NCBI GenBank assembly: GCA_004293905.1
Contig: RDZE01000041.1
Span: forward strand, 1 to 43,518
DNA from: Cytophagales bacterium
GTDB lineage: Bacteria > Bacteroidota > Bacteroidia > Cytophagales > Microscillaceae
Length of the DNA: 43,518 bases
Direction: 5' to 3'
In this document: positions 26,029 through 33,905 of the stretch, in pieces
Numbering within the stretch: the first letter of the stretch is position 1
Layout of the letters: the number at the start of each line of letters is the position of its first letter
Made by a program: the position numbers and the translations under genes
Notes under the pieces: generated by a model
Database searches by the model: none
Seen by the model: the letters and a program-made list of their open reading frames with translations, nothing else
Told to the model about the DNA's origin: nothing

Positions 26029-27315
26029 ATAGGCTTGTTTATTATTAAAACAAGCAATCGCTTTGCCTTGTAAGGTCTGCCTTAGGAATGGGTTGTGCTT
26101 TGAGTTTGATACTAACACTTCGGGCGTAACGACCCATTCTTTTTTAGGTGAAAACACTGTTAAGTTGGCTTTCGCACCTACTTCTATGGTAGGTATGGGC
26201 AATGATAAAATGCTACGAGGTTGGCTCGTAATGGCTTCTATACAAGTCGTTAAACTTACATTGTATTGTTGGCTATAAGTATAGAGTGCAGCAAAAGTAG
26301 TATCTAAGGTGCTTGCTCCAAACTCTGCCATATCAAATTCTACCTGTTTGCTTTCCTCATCTTGGGGCTGATGGTCAGAGACTACCACGCCTATAATACC
26401 CTTTTCCAAACCTTCCCAAAGCGATTTTATATCGTTTTGAGTTCTCAAAGGTGGAAATACTTTGAAACGTGTGTCAAAAGAGGCTAAAAACGAGTCATCT
26501 AAGCATAGTTGGTGTGCCGCTACATCGCAAGTTACAGCCAAACCCTCCTCTTGAGCTGCTTTTATCTGTTTTAATGATTTTGAAGAAGAAATTGTATTAA
26601 AATGCAGTTTCCCACCCACATAACGCAAAATATCAATATCGCGACTTATGCAAATTTCCTCTGCTAAATGAGGAATGCCTTTCATACCTAACTGAGTAGA
26701 TACAATGCCCTCATTCATGAGCCCAAACTGAGAAAGTAATGCATCATTTGGTTTTTGAATCAGCAGTGCATTGAGCGGTTGTAAATATTGTAAGGTTTTG
26801 AGCAATAAGTCAGTATTCCAAAGTGTTTTATTGCCATCAGAAAAAGCGACAGCCCCCGCATGGTACAGGTCTATCATGTCGTTTAGGTCTTTTCCATTGG
26901 TTTGTTGTGTAATGGCAGCAATAGGGTGCAGGGTAGTCAGGTGTGAAGCGTTGTACTGTGTAAGGTATGCTATATCACTCTTGGTTTGTACTACGGGGTT
27001 GGTATTGGGCTGCAAACACACTTCCGTAAAACCTGCTTGCATGGCTGTTTGTAAGCCAGAGCGCAATGTTTCTTTGCTTTCTTGTCCGGGGTCTTGAAAA
27101 TTAGCACACATATCGAACCAGCCTATCGAGACGCAATACGCCTCATCTACTTTAGTCGCTTCTATTACTTTATCATCTGCGGTAGGCTTTTGTAATGCTT
27201 CCTGGGGATTTTCTATATGAGTGATGTAGCCATTTTCTATCCAAATATTTTTATTCTGTTGGTGAAAAGTAGCATTTTTATTGATAATTTTGACATTCTT
27301 CAGACAGTAGCGCAT
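26017..27315 (-). CDS. dihydroorotase-like protein (PyrC family), metal site lost
   Basis: I chose the ATG at 27315 (MRYCLKNVKI), giving 432 residues; an upstream ATG adds nine residues. The sequence follows type I dihydroorotase throughout: GWFDMCANFQDPGQESKET, QPNTNPVVQTK, ITQQTNGKDL, GIPHLAEE, TCDVAAHQL, FKVFPPLR, VVSDHQPQ. The catalytic HxHxR motif has become Cys70-Ala-Asn72-Phe-Gln74, and the later metal histidines are also absent: AHCED aligns with IQKPND, and CHVST with FNTIS. The aspartate in VVVSD remains. It should not hydrolyse dihydroorotate. Inactive PyrC-like proteins can act as structural partners of aspartate transcarbamoylase, but no pyrB is nearby. Confidence 0.88.
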   Translation of the reverse strand: MRYCLKNVKIINKNATFHQQNKNIWIENGYITHIENPQEALQKPTADDKVIEATKVDEAYCVSIGWFDMCANFQDPGQESKETLRSGLQTAMQAGFTEVCLQPNTNPVVQTKSDIAYLTQYNASHLTTLHPIAAITQQTNGKDLNDMIDLYHAGAVAFSDGNKTLWNTDLLLKTLQYLQPLNALLIQKPNDALLSQFGLMNEGIVSTQLGMKGIPHLAEEICISRDIDILRYVGGKLHFNTISSSKSLKQIKAAQEEGLAVTCDVAAHQLCLDDSFLASFDTRFKVFPPLRTQNDIKSLWEGLEKGIIGVVVSDHQPQDEESKQVEFDMAEFGASTLDTTFAALYTYSQQYNVSLTTCIEAITSQPRSILSLPIPTIEVGAKANLTVFSPKKEWVVTPEVLVSNSKHNPFLRQTLQGKAIACFNNKQAYLAQ

Positions 27316-27365
27316 AAAATATAAAAAACTAAGACCGTTCAAAATTAGAAAAAAATTGAATAACT

Positions 27366-28154
27366 ATGCAGGAAATATCTAAAAATGCCATTAAGTTTGT
27401 TCGTGCTTTGCAACAGAAAAAAATAAGACAAACAGAACAACTCTTTGTAGTAGAGGGAGAGAAAAGCGTTTTAGAACTTTTGCAAAATGGTGGTTTTGCT
27501 ATTCAAAAAATTTACTGTAGTACTTCTTTTTACGAAACACGACTTTCAAAAGCTACTTTTAAAAACTATCAAGATAGTATAGCGGTAGGCAATGCAACAC
27601 AAATTAGCCAAATGAGTTTTTTCGAGAATAATACAACGGTGTTGGCAGTAGTGCATATTCCTACGTCAGAAATATGGCAACCTAATCGGCAAAAACCTCA
27701 ATTGGTATTGACTTTAGATGCCATCAGAGACCCTGGTAATTTGGGTACGATTCTGCGCATTGCCGATTGGTATGGGTTGGAGGGTATTATTTGTTCTAAT
27801 GATACTGTAGATTTTTATAATCCTAAAACGATAGCCGCTTCTATGGGGTCTTTTTTACGTGTCAAGGCGTTTTATACCTCTTTAGAAGATTATTTCAAAG
27901 CCCAAAAAGGTAAAATGTTGGTTGTTGCTACTGATATGGAGGGTGAAAATTTACACTCCTATGCTTGGCAACCTACTACCCTGCCGATATTATTGCTTAT
28001 TGGCAATGAAGCACAAGGCATCTCCCCTACCCTTTTGGCTTTTGCCGAACAACGTTTGTCTATTCCGCGTTTTGGCGAAGCCGAATCGCTCAATGCAGGC
28101 ATCGCTGCCGCTTTGTTTTGCGATAGCTGGCGGCGCAGTATGCATTTTTCATAA
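27366..28154 (+). CDS. SpoU/TrmH-family RNA 2'-O-ribose methyltransferase
   Basis: A 262-residue enzyme with an N-terminal L30e-like substrate-binding domain (residues about 1-105: VRALQQKKIRQTEQLFVVEGEKS). A C-terminal SpoU methyltransferase domain carries the three family motifs: RDPGNLGTILRIADWYG (motif 1), LLIGNEAQGIS (motif 2) and LSIPRFGEAESLNAGIAAAL (motif 3). It methylates ribose 2'-OH in rRNA or tRNA using SAM through a knotted fold. RlmB-like or TsnR-like rRNA targets are possible; the sequence alone does not say. It is divergent from the dihydroorotase-like gene across 50 bases. Confidence 0.92.
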   Translation: MQEISKNAIKFVRALQQKKIRQTEQLFVVEGEKSVLELLQNGGFAIQKIYCSTSFYETRLSKATFKNYQDSIAVGNATQISQMSFFENNTTVLAVVHIPTSEIWQPNRQKPQLVLTLDAIRDPGNLGTILRIADWYGLEGIICSNDTVDFYNPKTIAASMGSFLRVKAFYTSLEDYFKAQKGKMLVVATDMEGENLHSYAWQPTTLPILLLIGNEAQGISPTLLAFAEQRLSIPRFGEAESLNAGIAAALFCDSWRRSMHFS

Positions 28155-28161
28155 ATAAAAT

Positions 28162-29865
28162 TTAGTAGCCCGCCACACTATCATCGCCTCGTATGTCTGC
28201 TCCTCCATCTAATTTGCCATTAGGCAATATTTTAATGGCTTCGGCTCTGCCTATTTTTTCTCTGATTTGGGGTTGATATCCTTTCTTTTTTAGGTCTTCT
28301 ATCAGGGCAGTCGTAAAACTTCCTTCTTCTAAAAATACTACATCGGGCAACCATTGATGATGAAATCGGGGTTGGGCTACGGCATCGGCTGCAGTCATAT
28401 CGAAGAGTACTAAATTGAGTAATACCTGAAATACGGTCGTAGGAATGGTAGAGCCTCCGGGAGTGCCTAAGATTGCGAACAATCTATTTTGCTTGTTTTC
28501 TGTTTTTAAAACAATGGTAGGTGTCATAGAACTAAGCGGTTTTTTACCCGCTTCTATTTTATTAGCTTCGCCCCCTATCACACCATATAAATTGGGTACA
28601 TTGGGCTTTATGCTGAAATCGTCCATTTCATTATTTAGGAAAAAACCCCCTCCTTTTACTATCACTTTTGAGCCATAAGCACCATTGAGCGTAGTAGTAA
28701 CACTGATTGCATTGCCCTCTTTGTCTATCACGCAATAGTGTGTGGTTTCTTCCGAAGTATACTGCTGTTGGAATGTCCCTTCTTGAATATCTTTTGAGGG
28801 GGTTGCCGTTGCTAAAGAGAAGTTTTTCATTCGGCTTTGCAGATAATTTTTGTCTAATAAATTATGAACAGGCACAGGAAAAAAGTCGGCATCAGCCATA
28901 TATTTTGCTCTATCCGCAAAACTTCTTCGCTCTGCCTCCACTATAGTTTGTATGTAGGGCAAAGTGTTATGTCCTAAATTTTTTAAACTCTTGTCTTGTA
29001 TCATCGTGAGCAGTTGCAAAAGAATAATACCTCCACTCGAAGGAGGCGACATAGTGATGATAGTAAAATTATCAAAAGTAGCAACTAATGGTGTGCGCCA
29101 AGTAGGACGATAATTTTTAAGGTCTTCTTTGGTGATGATGCCTTGTTTGGTTTGCATTTCTGCCACGATAAGGTCGGCAGTAGTGCCCTCATAAAAGCCC
29201 GCTTTTCCTTCATCTCTAATGCGGATAAGTGTTTGTGCTAACTCTTGATGGAGCATTATCTCACCTGCTTTCCAACCTTCTTTTTTATATATGTAAGGTG
29301 TATGCGTATTGAGGCGATCAAAGTCATTCATATAGAAATTAAAGCGGTTGACTTCTTTTTCTGTGAGTACAACGCCTTTGTTAGCTAAGTCAATGGCAGG
29401 TTGTACTAAATCTTTCCAAGGTAGTTTTCCGAATCGTTGGTGCAGGGTATACATACCCGCTACGGTGCCGGGTATGCCTACTGCTAAGTGCCCATCTTGG
29501 CTTAGTTTATCTATAGGATTGCCTTGTTTGTCTAAATACATATCAGGTGCTGCTTTTGCAGGTGCTTTTTCGCGATAGTCAAGCGCGCCTATTTCTCCAT
29601 TGTTTTTTCTGTAAATAGCAAAACCACCTCCGCCTATATTACCAGCTATAGGGTAGCAAACCGCTAAAGCAAACTCTACCGCTATGGCAGCATCAAAGGC
29701 ATTGCCTCCTTTTTTCAGGATACTAATTCCTATTTCTGATGCGAGAGGGTGCGCCGATACGACCATTGCACTGTCGGCTTGTAGGCTTTTTTTGATGTTA
29801 TATTGCGCCCAAACAAACTGATAACTCGTTAAAAAGATGAGCCAAAGAAGATTATACTTTTTCAT
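28162..29865 (-). CDS. ggt: gamma-glutamyltransferase
   Basis: I chose the ATG at 29865 because it begins a signal peptide (MKKYNLLWLIFLTSYQFVWAQ); the protein is 567 residues. The precursor cleaves itself before Thr374 (in SEETTHYCVID), the nucleophile of the small subunit. GGNAFDAAIAVEFAL and GGGGFAIYR lie near the N-terminus of the large subunit. RSFADRAKYM and the oxyanion-region PLSSMTPTIV and GTPGGSTIPTTV are present, as is the C-terminal PRFHHQW. It breaks the gamma-glutamyl bond of glutathione and its conjugates in the periplasm. The start overlaps the end of the upstream membrane-protein gene by 14 bases, so they may be co-transcribed. Confidence 0.95.
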   Translation of the reverse strand: MKKYNLLWLIFLTSYQFVWAQYNIKKSLQADSAMVVSAHPLASEIGISILKKGGNAFDAAIAVEFALAVCYPIAGNIGGGGFAIYRKNNGEIGALDYREKAPAKAAPDMYLDKQGNPIDKLSQDGHLAVGIPGTVAGMYTLHQRFGKLPWKDLVQPAIDLANKGVVLTEKEVNRFNFYMNDFDRLNTHTPYIYKKEGWKAGEIMLHQELAQTLIRIRDEGKAGFYEGTTADLIVAEMQTKQGIITKEDLKNYRPTWRTPLVATFDNFTIITMSPPSSGGIILLQLLTMIQDKSLKNLGHNTLPYIQTIVEAERRSFADRAKYMADADFFPVPVHNLLDKNYLQSRMKNFSLATATPSKDIQEGTFQQQYTSEETTHYCVIDKEGNAISVTTTLNGAYGSKVIVKGGGFFLNNEMDDFSIKPNVPNLYGVIGGEANKIEAGKKPLSSMTPTIVLKTENKQNRLFAILGTPGGSTIPTTVFQVLLNLVLFDMTAADAVAQPRFHHQWLPDVVFLEEGSFTTALIEDLKKKGYQPQIREKIGRAEAIKILPNGKLDGGADIRGDDSVAGY

Positions 29866-30802
29866 TTTGTAGTTCTTTTTGTCTTTTATCAAAACTAATA
29901 CTCGATATATTCTGCAACATGCTGATGTCATTTTCGAGGTCTTCGCTTACATCGCTGCCGTAAATGGCTTTGTCTATATTGCGGAGTGAAAATGCTAATT
30001 GTTCATTCGTGATTTTTTGCACTATTTCTTTGGTTGTGAAGGTGTTAAAAGGTTCTTTTTCTAATAAGGTAAGATGATTTTTCCAAAGAATGAGTATCCT
30101 TTCTACATCTTCTGCCGATTGTCGTACTTTGATTCGGTTAGTAAGTTTTTTAAAATCTCTGATAAATCGTCCGTGTCTTGTGCGAATGTCATAAAGCAAA
30201 TATGCTTTTCGGATTCTCCCCCCCAATAAAATCCACCCTAACCAACCTACTAAGACAATAGAAAGTATCCCTGTGATAAGATAAGGGTAATTGAAATAGG
30301 GATTGAGATTTTCGTATTGTTCATTTTCTCTGTATTGTAGTGTATCTATATTGCCTTTTATCATTTCTTCTATCAAAACAGTATCGAGGTTAGAATAATA
30401 TCGAACGGAGTCTTCACCCGCTAAAATATACACAGGCAAAGAAAGGGTTTGTATTCTATCTACCTCAAAACTTACTAATTCATATATTACGCTATCTGTA
30501 CTTATGTTATTGTTCGTTTCTGTGGGGTAAGGAGTCATTTTTTGAAATTCAAAAGGGCTGAAATTATGCGTAGAGTCAGGGAAAACAATTTGCATTTCGG
30601 GCGCGTGTTTCAAAGTAAGTGCATAGTAAATTTTTGTACCAATGGGGCTTCGTTTGGTCAAAAAAGTACCTATAGGTTTCTGCTTCATTCTTTTTATCAT
30701 TTCATACACTTGTATATTTTCTTGAGTGTTATTTTGGGCTTGTAAGCAATGAATATTCGTTAAAAATAACAAAGTAAAAATATATAACAAAAGGCTTTTC
30801 AT
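29852..30802 (-). CDS. membrane protein paired with a DUF58 protein
   Basis: A 316-residue protein. A signal peptide (about residues 1-23, ending LQAQ) is followed by a periplasmic beta-rich region of about 150 residues, one transmembrane helix (about 174-194, YLITGILSIVLVGWLGWILLGG) and a basic cytoplasmic tail of about 120 residues (RHGRFIRDFKKL, VERILILWKNHL). Layout and position next to a DUF58 gene resemble the BatD- or DUF4381-like partners of MoxR-DUF58 systems, but I cannot match the sequence to a named family. The DUF58 gene ends four bases upstream; ggt follows with an overlap. Confidence 0.65.
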   Translation of the reverse strand: MKSLLLYIFTLLFLTNIHCLQAQNNTQENIQVYEMIKRMKQKPIGTFLTKRSPIGTKIYYALTLKHAPEMQIVFPDSTHNFSPFEFQKMTPYPTETNNNISTDSVIYELVSFEVDRIQTLSLPVYILAGEDSVRYYSNLDTVLIEEMIKGNIDTLQYRENEQYENLNPYFNYPYLITGILSIVLVGWLGWILLGGRIRKAYLLYDIRTRHGRFIRDFKKLTNRIKVRQSAEDVERILILWKNHLTLLEKEPFNTFTTKEIVQKITNEQLAFSLRNIDKAIYGSDVSEDLENDISMLQNISSISFDKRQKELQNEKV

Positions 30803-30806
30803 TTTC

Positions 30807-31691
30807 TTAATTGGCTTTTACTTTTTTGTTGCGCACTCTGAAAAGTTTAATGAGTTTGGGCACAAAATCTTCTTGGGTTGAAATATGTAAATAGTTTGCT
30901 CTGTATCGGCGGCAGAAGTTTTCGAGTGCATTTTTTTTATTTGAGAACTTTTCTTTTTGTTGTTTCTGAAACCATTGTGAAGAGGTATTTATCCATATTT
31001 TTTTTTGGAGCTCGTTGTCATAAAGGGGCACAATGCCTAAGGGAGGGATATTGCTTTCTTTGTCATCGGTAAGATGAATGAGTATGAGGTCGTGGGTGCG
31101 TGCCATTGCTTTGAGGGTATGTTCGTAGTCATTGCCAATAAAATCAGAAATAACAATAACGATGCTTCTTCTTTTGATGAGATTGAGTGCGTACAATAAA
31201 AATTTATTGAGGTTGGTTTTTAGTGAAATAGGTTGTAATTTGTATAAATTCAACATAATTTCATAGGCTTTACGCATACCTTTGTCAGGCTTTACATATT
31301 TTTCTTTTTGGTCTGAGTAACAAATAAGCCCTACTTCGCTGGCTTCTTTGACAGCAGAAAGAGCCAATACGCTACACACCTCTTTCCCTAAGGCTAATTT
31401 TGTATTGCCTTGTGTACCAATATTTTGTGAGTTACTTACATCAAGCAGAAAAAAAACAGTTTGTTCTTTTTCTTCTTTGAATACTTTGATAAAAGTTTCT
31501 TCGCCTTTAGCACTTACGTTCCAATCGATGCGCCTTACATCATCACCATATTGATAGGCGCGTACATCATCAAACTCCAACCCAGAGCCTTTGAATACGG
31601 AGTTGAAATCGCCTCGCATTTGTCCATTGACGGCTTTTCGGATTCTGATTTCATAATTTCTAATTTTGGCTAAAATGGCTCTTATATTCAT
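30807..31691 (-). CDS. DUF58 domain protein (vWA-like)
   Basis: A 294-residue soluble protein. GSGLEFDDVRAYQYGDDVRRIDWNVSA (about residues 35-61) is the diagnostic DUF58 segment. A von Willebrand A-like fold follows with the metal-site motif DVSNS at residues 84-88 and IVIVISDFIG near the middle. DUF58 proteins usually pair with MoxR-type AAA ATPases and act in envelope quality control or metal insertion. No MoxR gene adjoins it here: the next gene upstream is an aldehyde dehydrogenase seven bases away. The downstream gene encodes a single-TM protein, so the pair may be anchored at the membrane. Confidence 0.88.
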   Translation of the reverse strand: MNIRAILAKIRNYEIRIRKAVNGQMRGDFNSVFKGSGLEFDDVRAYQYGDDVRRIDWNVSAKGEETFIKVFKEEKEQTVFFLLDVSNSQNIGTQGNTKLALGKEVCSVLALSAVKEASEVGLICYSDQKEKYVKPDKGMRKAYEIMLNLYKLQPISLKTNLNKFLLYALNLIKRRSIVIVISDFIGNDYEHTLKAMARTHDLILIHLTDDKESNIPPLGIVPLYDNELQKKIWINTSSQWFQKQQKEKFSNKKNALENFCRRYRANYLHISTQEDFVPKLIKLFRVRNKKVKAN

Positions 31692-31698
31692 AATTGTC

Positions 31699-33051
31699 TT
31701 ATTTAATCCAAACAGATTGTATGTTGCAAAATTCGCGCATGGCTATATAAGAAAGTTCGCGCCCATAACCCGATTTTTTTACTCCTCCAAAAGGAACTCT
31801 GACATCGGAGCGCACCGTTTCATTGATAAATACACAACCTGCCTCTATAAATGCTGCCATTTTTTTGGCTTTTTCAGTATCTTTTGTCCAAATAGAAGCA
31901 CCTAAGCCATATTTGCTATGGTTGGCTATTTGTATGGTTTCCTCTTCGGTTTTGGCAGTGATGCAGCCAAAGATAGGACCAAAAAGTTCCTCATCGTGAG
32001 CTAACATCCCTGTTTTCAGTTTCCGAATGATGGTAGGTTCATAATATGTTCCTTTATGTTTGCCTCCTATGATAAGTTTTGCGCCCAAATTGAGTGATGA
32101 TTCTACTTGGTGTGCTAAGCTATATGCCAAATCGTTGCGCGCTATTACACTATAATCTGTTTTTTCATCTAAAGGATTGCCATGTTTCAGTGCTGTTACT
32201 TTTTCAGAAAGTATACCTATAAATTCTTTCTCTATTTCGGTATGTAAAATAAACCTTTTGGCAGCCAAACAACTTTGCCCATTATTAATCATACGCGATT
32301 TTACTGCCATTTCAGCCGTGTAGTGTAAATCGGCATCGGGCAATACAATAAAGGCATCACTTCCACCCAATTCTAAGACTATTTTTTTGATGTATTTACC
32401 CGCTATTTTTGCAACTGCCGCGCCCGCTCTTTCACTTCCTGTGAAGGTTACGGCTTGGATAATAGGCTGTGCTATGATGCTTTCTACTTGCTCCACACTG
32501 ATAAGCAAACTCTGAAAAACTCCCTCGGGAAAACCCGCTTCATAAAAAATACTCTCAATGGCTAAGGCACATTGGGCTACATTGGGTGCAGGCTTTACTA
32601 AGGTTACATTGCCCGCCATCAATGCAGGGCAAGCAAAGCGAAATAATTGCCAAAAAGGAAAATTCCAAGGCATAATGGCAAATACAGCCCCTAAAGGACG
32701 ATAAGCGATGAAACTTTCGGCTGCTTCCGTACTAATGGGTTCTTCTGCTAAAAATTTAGCGGTATTGCTTGCATAATATTGGCAAGCCAATGCACATTTT
32801 TCTACTTCAGAGCGTGCTTCTCTGATAATTTTACCCATTTCTAAGGTGATGAGCCGTGCAAACTCTTCTTTCCGTTCTAAAAGAATAGCAGCACAACGCT
32901 CGAACAAAGCAGCCCTCTGAGCTATAGACAAAGCCCGCCAATCGGCATAAGCAGCCTCTGCAAGATGCAATCTTTTCTCTATTTCGGCGGCAGAGTGATT
33001 CTCAAAGCTCTTCATCAACTCTTGTGTGTAGGGATTAACAGAATAAAACAT
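31699..33051 (-). CDS. aldehyde dehydrogenase, succinate-semialdehyde type
   Basis: I chose the ATG at 33051 (MFYSVNPYTQELMKSF), where family similarity begins, giving 450 residues; the open frame runs further upstream through unlikely Tyr/Phe-rich sequence. PWNFPFWQLFRFACPALMAGN is the cofactor-binding region, FTGSERAGAAVA follows, the general-base Glu is in VLELGGSDAF, and the catalytic Cys is in NNGQSCLAAKRF. Toward the end, ELFGPIFG and FGGVKKSGYGRE are present. The shorter length and YGRE ending resemble Sad/GabD-type NAD(P)-dependent succinate-semialdehyde dehydrogenases. Its real substrate is uncertain. It ends seven bases before the DUF58 gene, so it may head that operon. Confidence 0.92.
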   Translation of the reverse strand: MFYSVNPYTQELMKSFENHSAAEIEKRLHLAEAAYADWRALSIAQRAALFERCAAILLERKEEFARLITLEMGKIIREARSEVEKCALACQYYASNTAKFLAEEPISTEAAESFIAYRPLGAVFAIMPWNFPFWQLFRFACPALMAGNVTLVKPAPNVAQCALAIESIFYEAGFPEGVFQSLLISVEQVESIIAQPIIQAVTFTGSERAGAAVAKIAGKYIKKIVLELGGSDAFIVLPDADLHYTAEMAVKSRMINNGQSCLAAKRFILHTEIEKEFIGILSEKVTALKHGNPLDEKTDYSVIARNDLAYSLAHQVESSLNLGAKLIIGGKHKGTYYEPTIIRKLKTGMLAHDEELFGPIFGCITAKTEEETIQIANHSKYGLGASIWTKDTEKAKKMAAFIEAGCVFINETVRSDVRVPFGGVKKSGYGRELSYIAMREFCNIQSVWIK

Positions 33052-33147
33052 AATATTAAATAAAATCTTTTGGCTTTTTAAAGCCCGTATGTAATATTTA
33101 CTACTTAGAAAAGTATTCCAAATATAAATATAAAAATAGAAACTTTT

Positions 33148-33155
33148 TATTTTTG
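33148..33155 (+). promoter_or_regulatory. candidate -7 promoter element for the LpoB-like gene
   Basis: TATTTTTG matches TAnnTTTG and lies 44 bases before the ATG at 33200. No clear -33 TTG lies at the right spacing. Confidence 0.35.
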
Positions 33156-33199
33156 AGTAAAGTTTAAATTCAATAAATACTAAATGAAAATATAAAGCA

Positions 33200-33802
33200 A
33201 TGAACAAAATAGTAAAATATGTAGGTCTTCTACTTTTTATAAGCATCTCTGCAAGTTGTGCAGCACAAAAAAGCAAAGTAACCAGAGTAGATGCTACCAC
33301 TACCGTAGATATGAGCGGGCGTTGGAATGATGTAGATTCAAGGTTAGTTGCCGAAGAAATGATTACCAGTTCTTTGAATGAATCTTGGCTGCGTAGGTTT
33401 AGAGAGCTTCACGATGGCGCAAAACCAGTCGTAATTGTAGGGCTAATTCGCAATAAAACACACGAGCATATTGAATCTGAAACATTCATCAATGATATGG
33501 AACGCGAATACATCAAAGCAGGGTTGGTGAGAGTTGTTCAACATAGTATTTTCAGAGAAAAACTTCGCGAAGAACGTGCAGACCAGCAAGACTTTGCAGA
33601 CCCTGCCACACAGAAAAAATTTGGTAAAGAATTAGGTGCTGATTTTATGATAGTAGGTTCTATTAACTCTATCGTTGACCAAACCTCTAAAGGAAAACAA
33701 CAAATGATTTTCTACAAGGTCAATCTTGAGATCACAGACCTCGAAACCAATGAAATTGTTTGGGTTGGTGATAAAGAAATCAAAAAAATAGTAAAAAAAT
33801 AA
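33200..33802 (+). CDS. LpoB-like lipoprotein (penicillin-binding-protein activator family)
   Basis: A 200-residue lipoprotein with a lipobox ending in Cys20 (SISASC). The mature part matches the LpoB/YcfM family: VDMSGRWNDVDSRLVAEEM, VVIVGLIRNKTHEHI, FINDMEREYIKAGLVRVV, GKELGADFMIVGSI, YKVNLEITDLETNEIVWVG. In E. coli LpoB is an outer-membrane lipoprotein that reaches through peptidoglycan to activate PBP1B; whether this version does so is unknown. A hairpin terminator follows and then a COG3014-like lipoprotein in the same direction, a pairing also seen in other phyla. Confidence 0.85.
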   Translation: MNKIVKYVGLLLFISISASCAAQKSKVTRVDATTTVDMSGRWNDVDSRLVAEEMITSSLNESWLRRFRELHDGAKPVVIVGLIRNKTHEHIESETFINDMEREYIKAGLVRVVQHSIFREKLREERADQQDFADPATQKKFGKELGADFMIVGSINSIVDQTSKGKQQMIFYKVNLEITDLETNEIVWVGDKEIKKIVKK

Positions 33803-33827
33803 GCACTTACTCAGTCATTTGTTTCTA

Positions 33828-33871
33828 AGACCTTAACGGAAAATAGATAATTCGCTAAGGTCTGTTTTTTT
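33828..33871 (+). terminator. rho-independent terminator
   Basis: AGACCTTA at 33828-33835 pairs with TAAGGTCT at 33856-33863 and is followed by seven T at 33865-33871. It lies 26 bases after the LpoB-like stop, so the next lipoprotein gene probably has its own promoter or depends on read-through. Confidence 0.75.
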
Positions 33872-33905
33872 AAAAATAACCACCTTAGTCATATAAAAAT
33901 ACTTT

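Noticed and set aside
33052..33300. N-terminal extension of the aldehyde dehydrogenase
   Set aside because: The extra residues are Tyr/Phe/Ile-rich, unlike the family, and the frame runs into the divergent LpoB-like gene.
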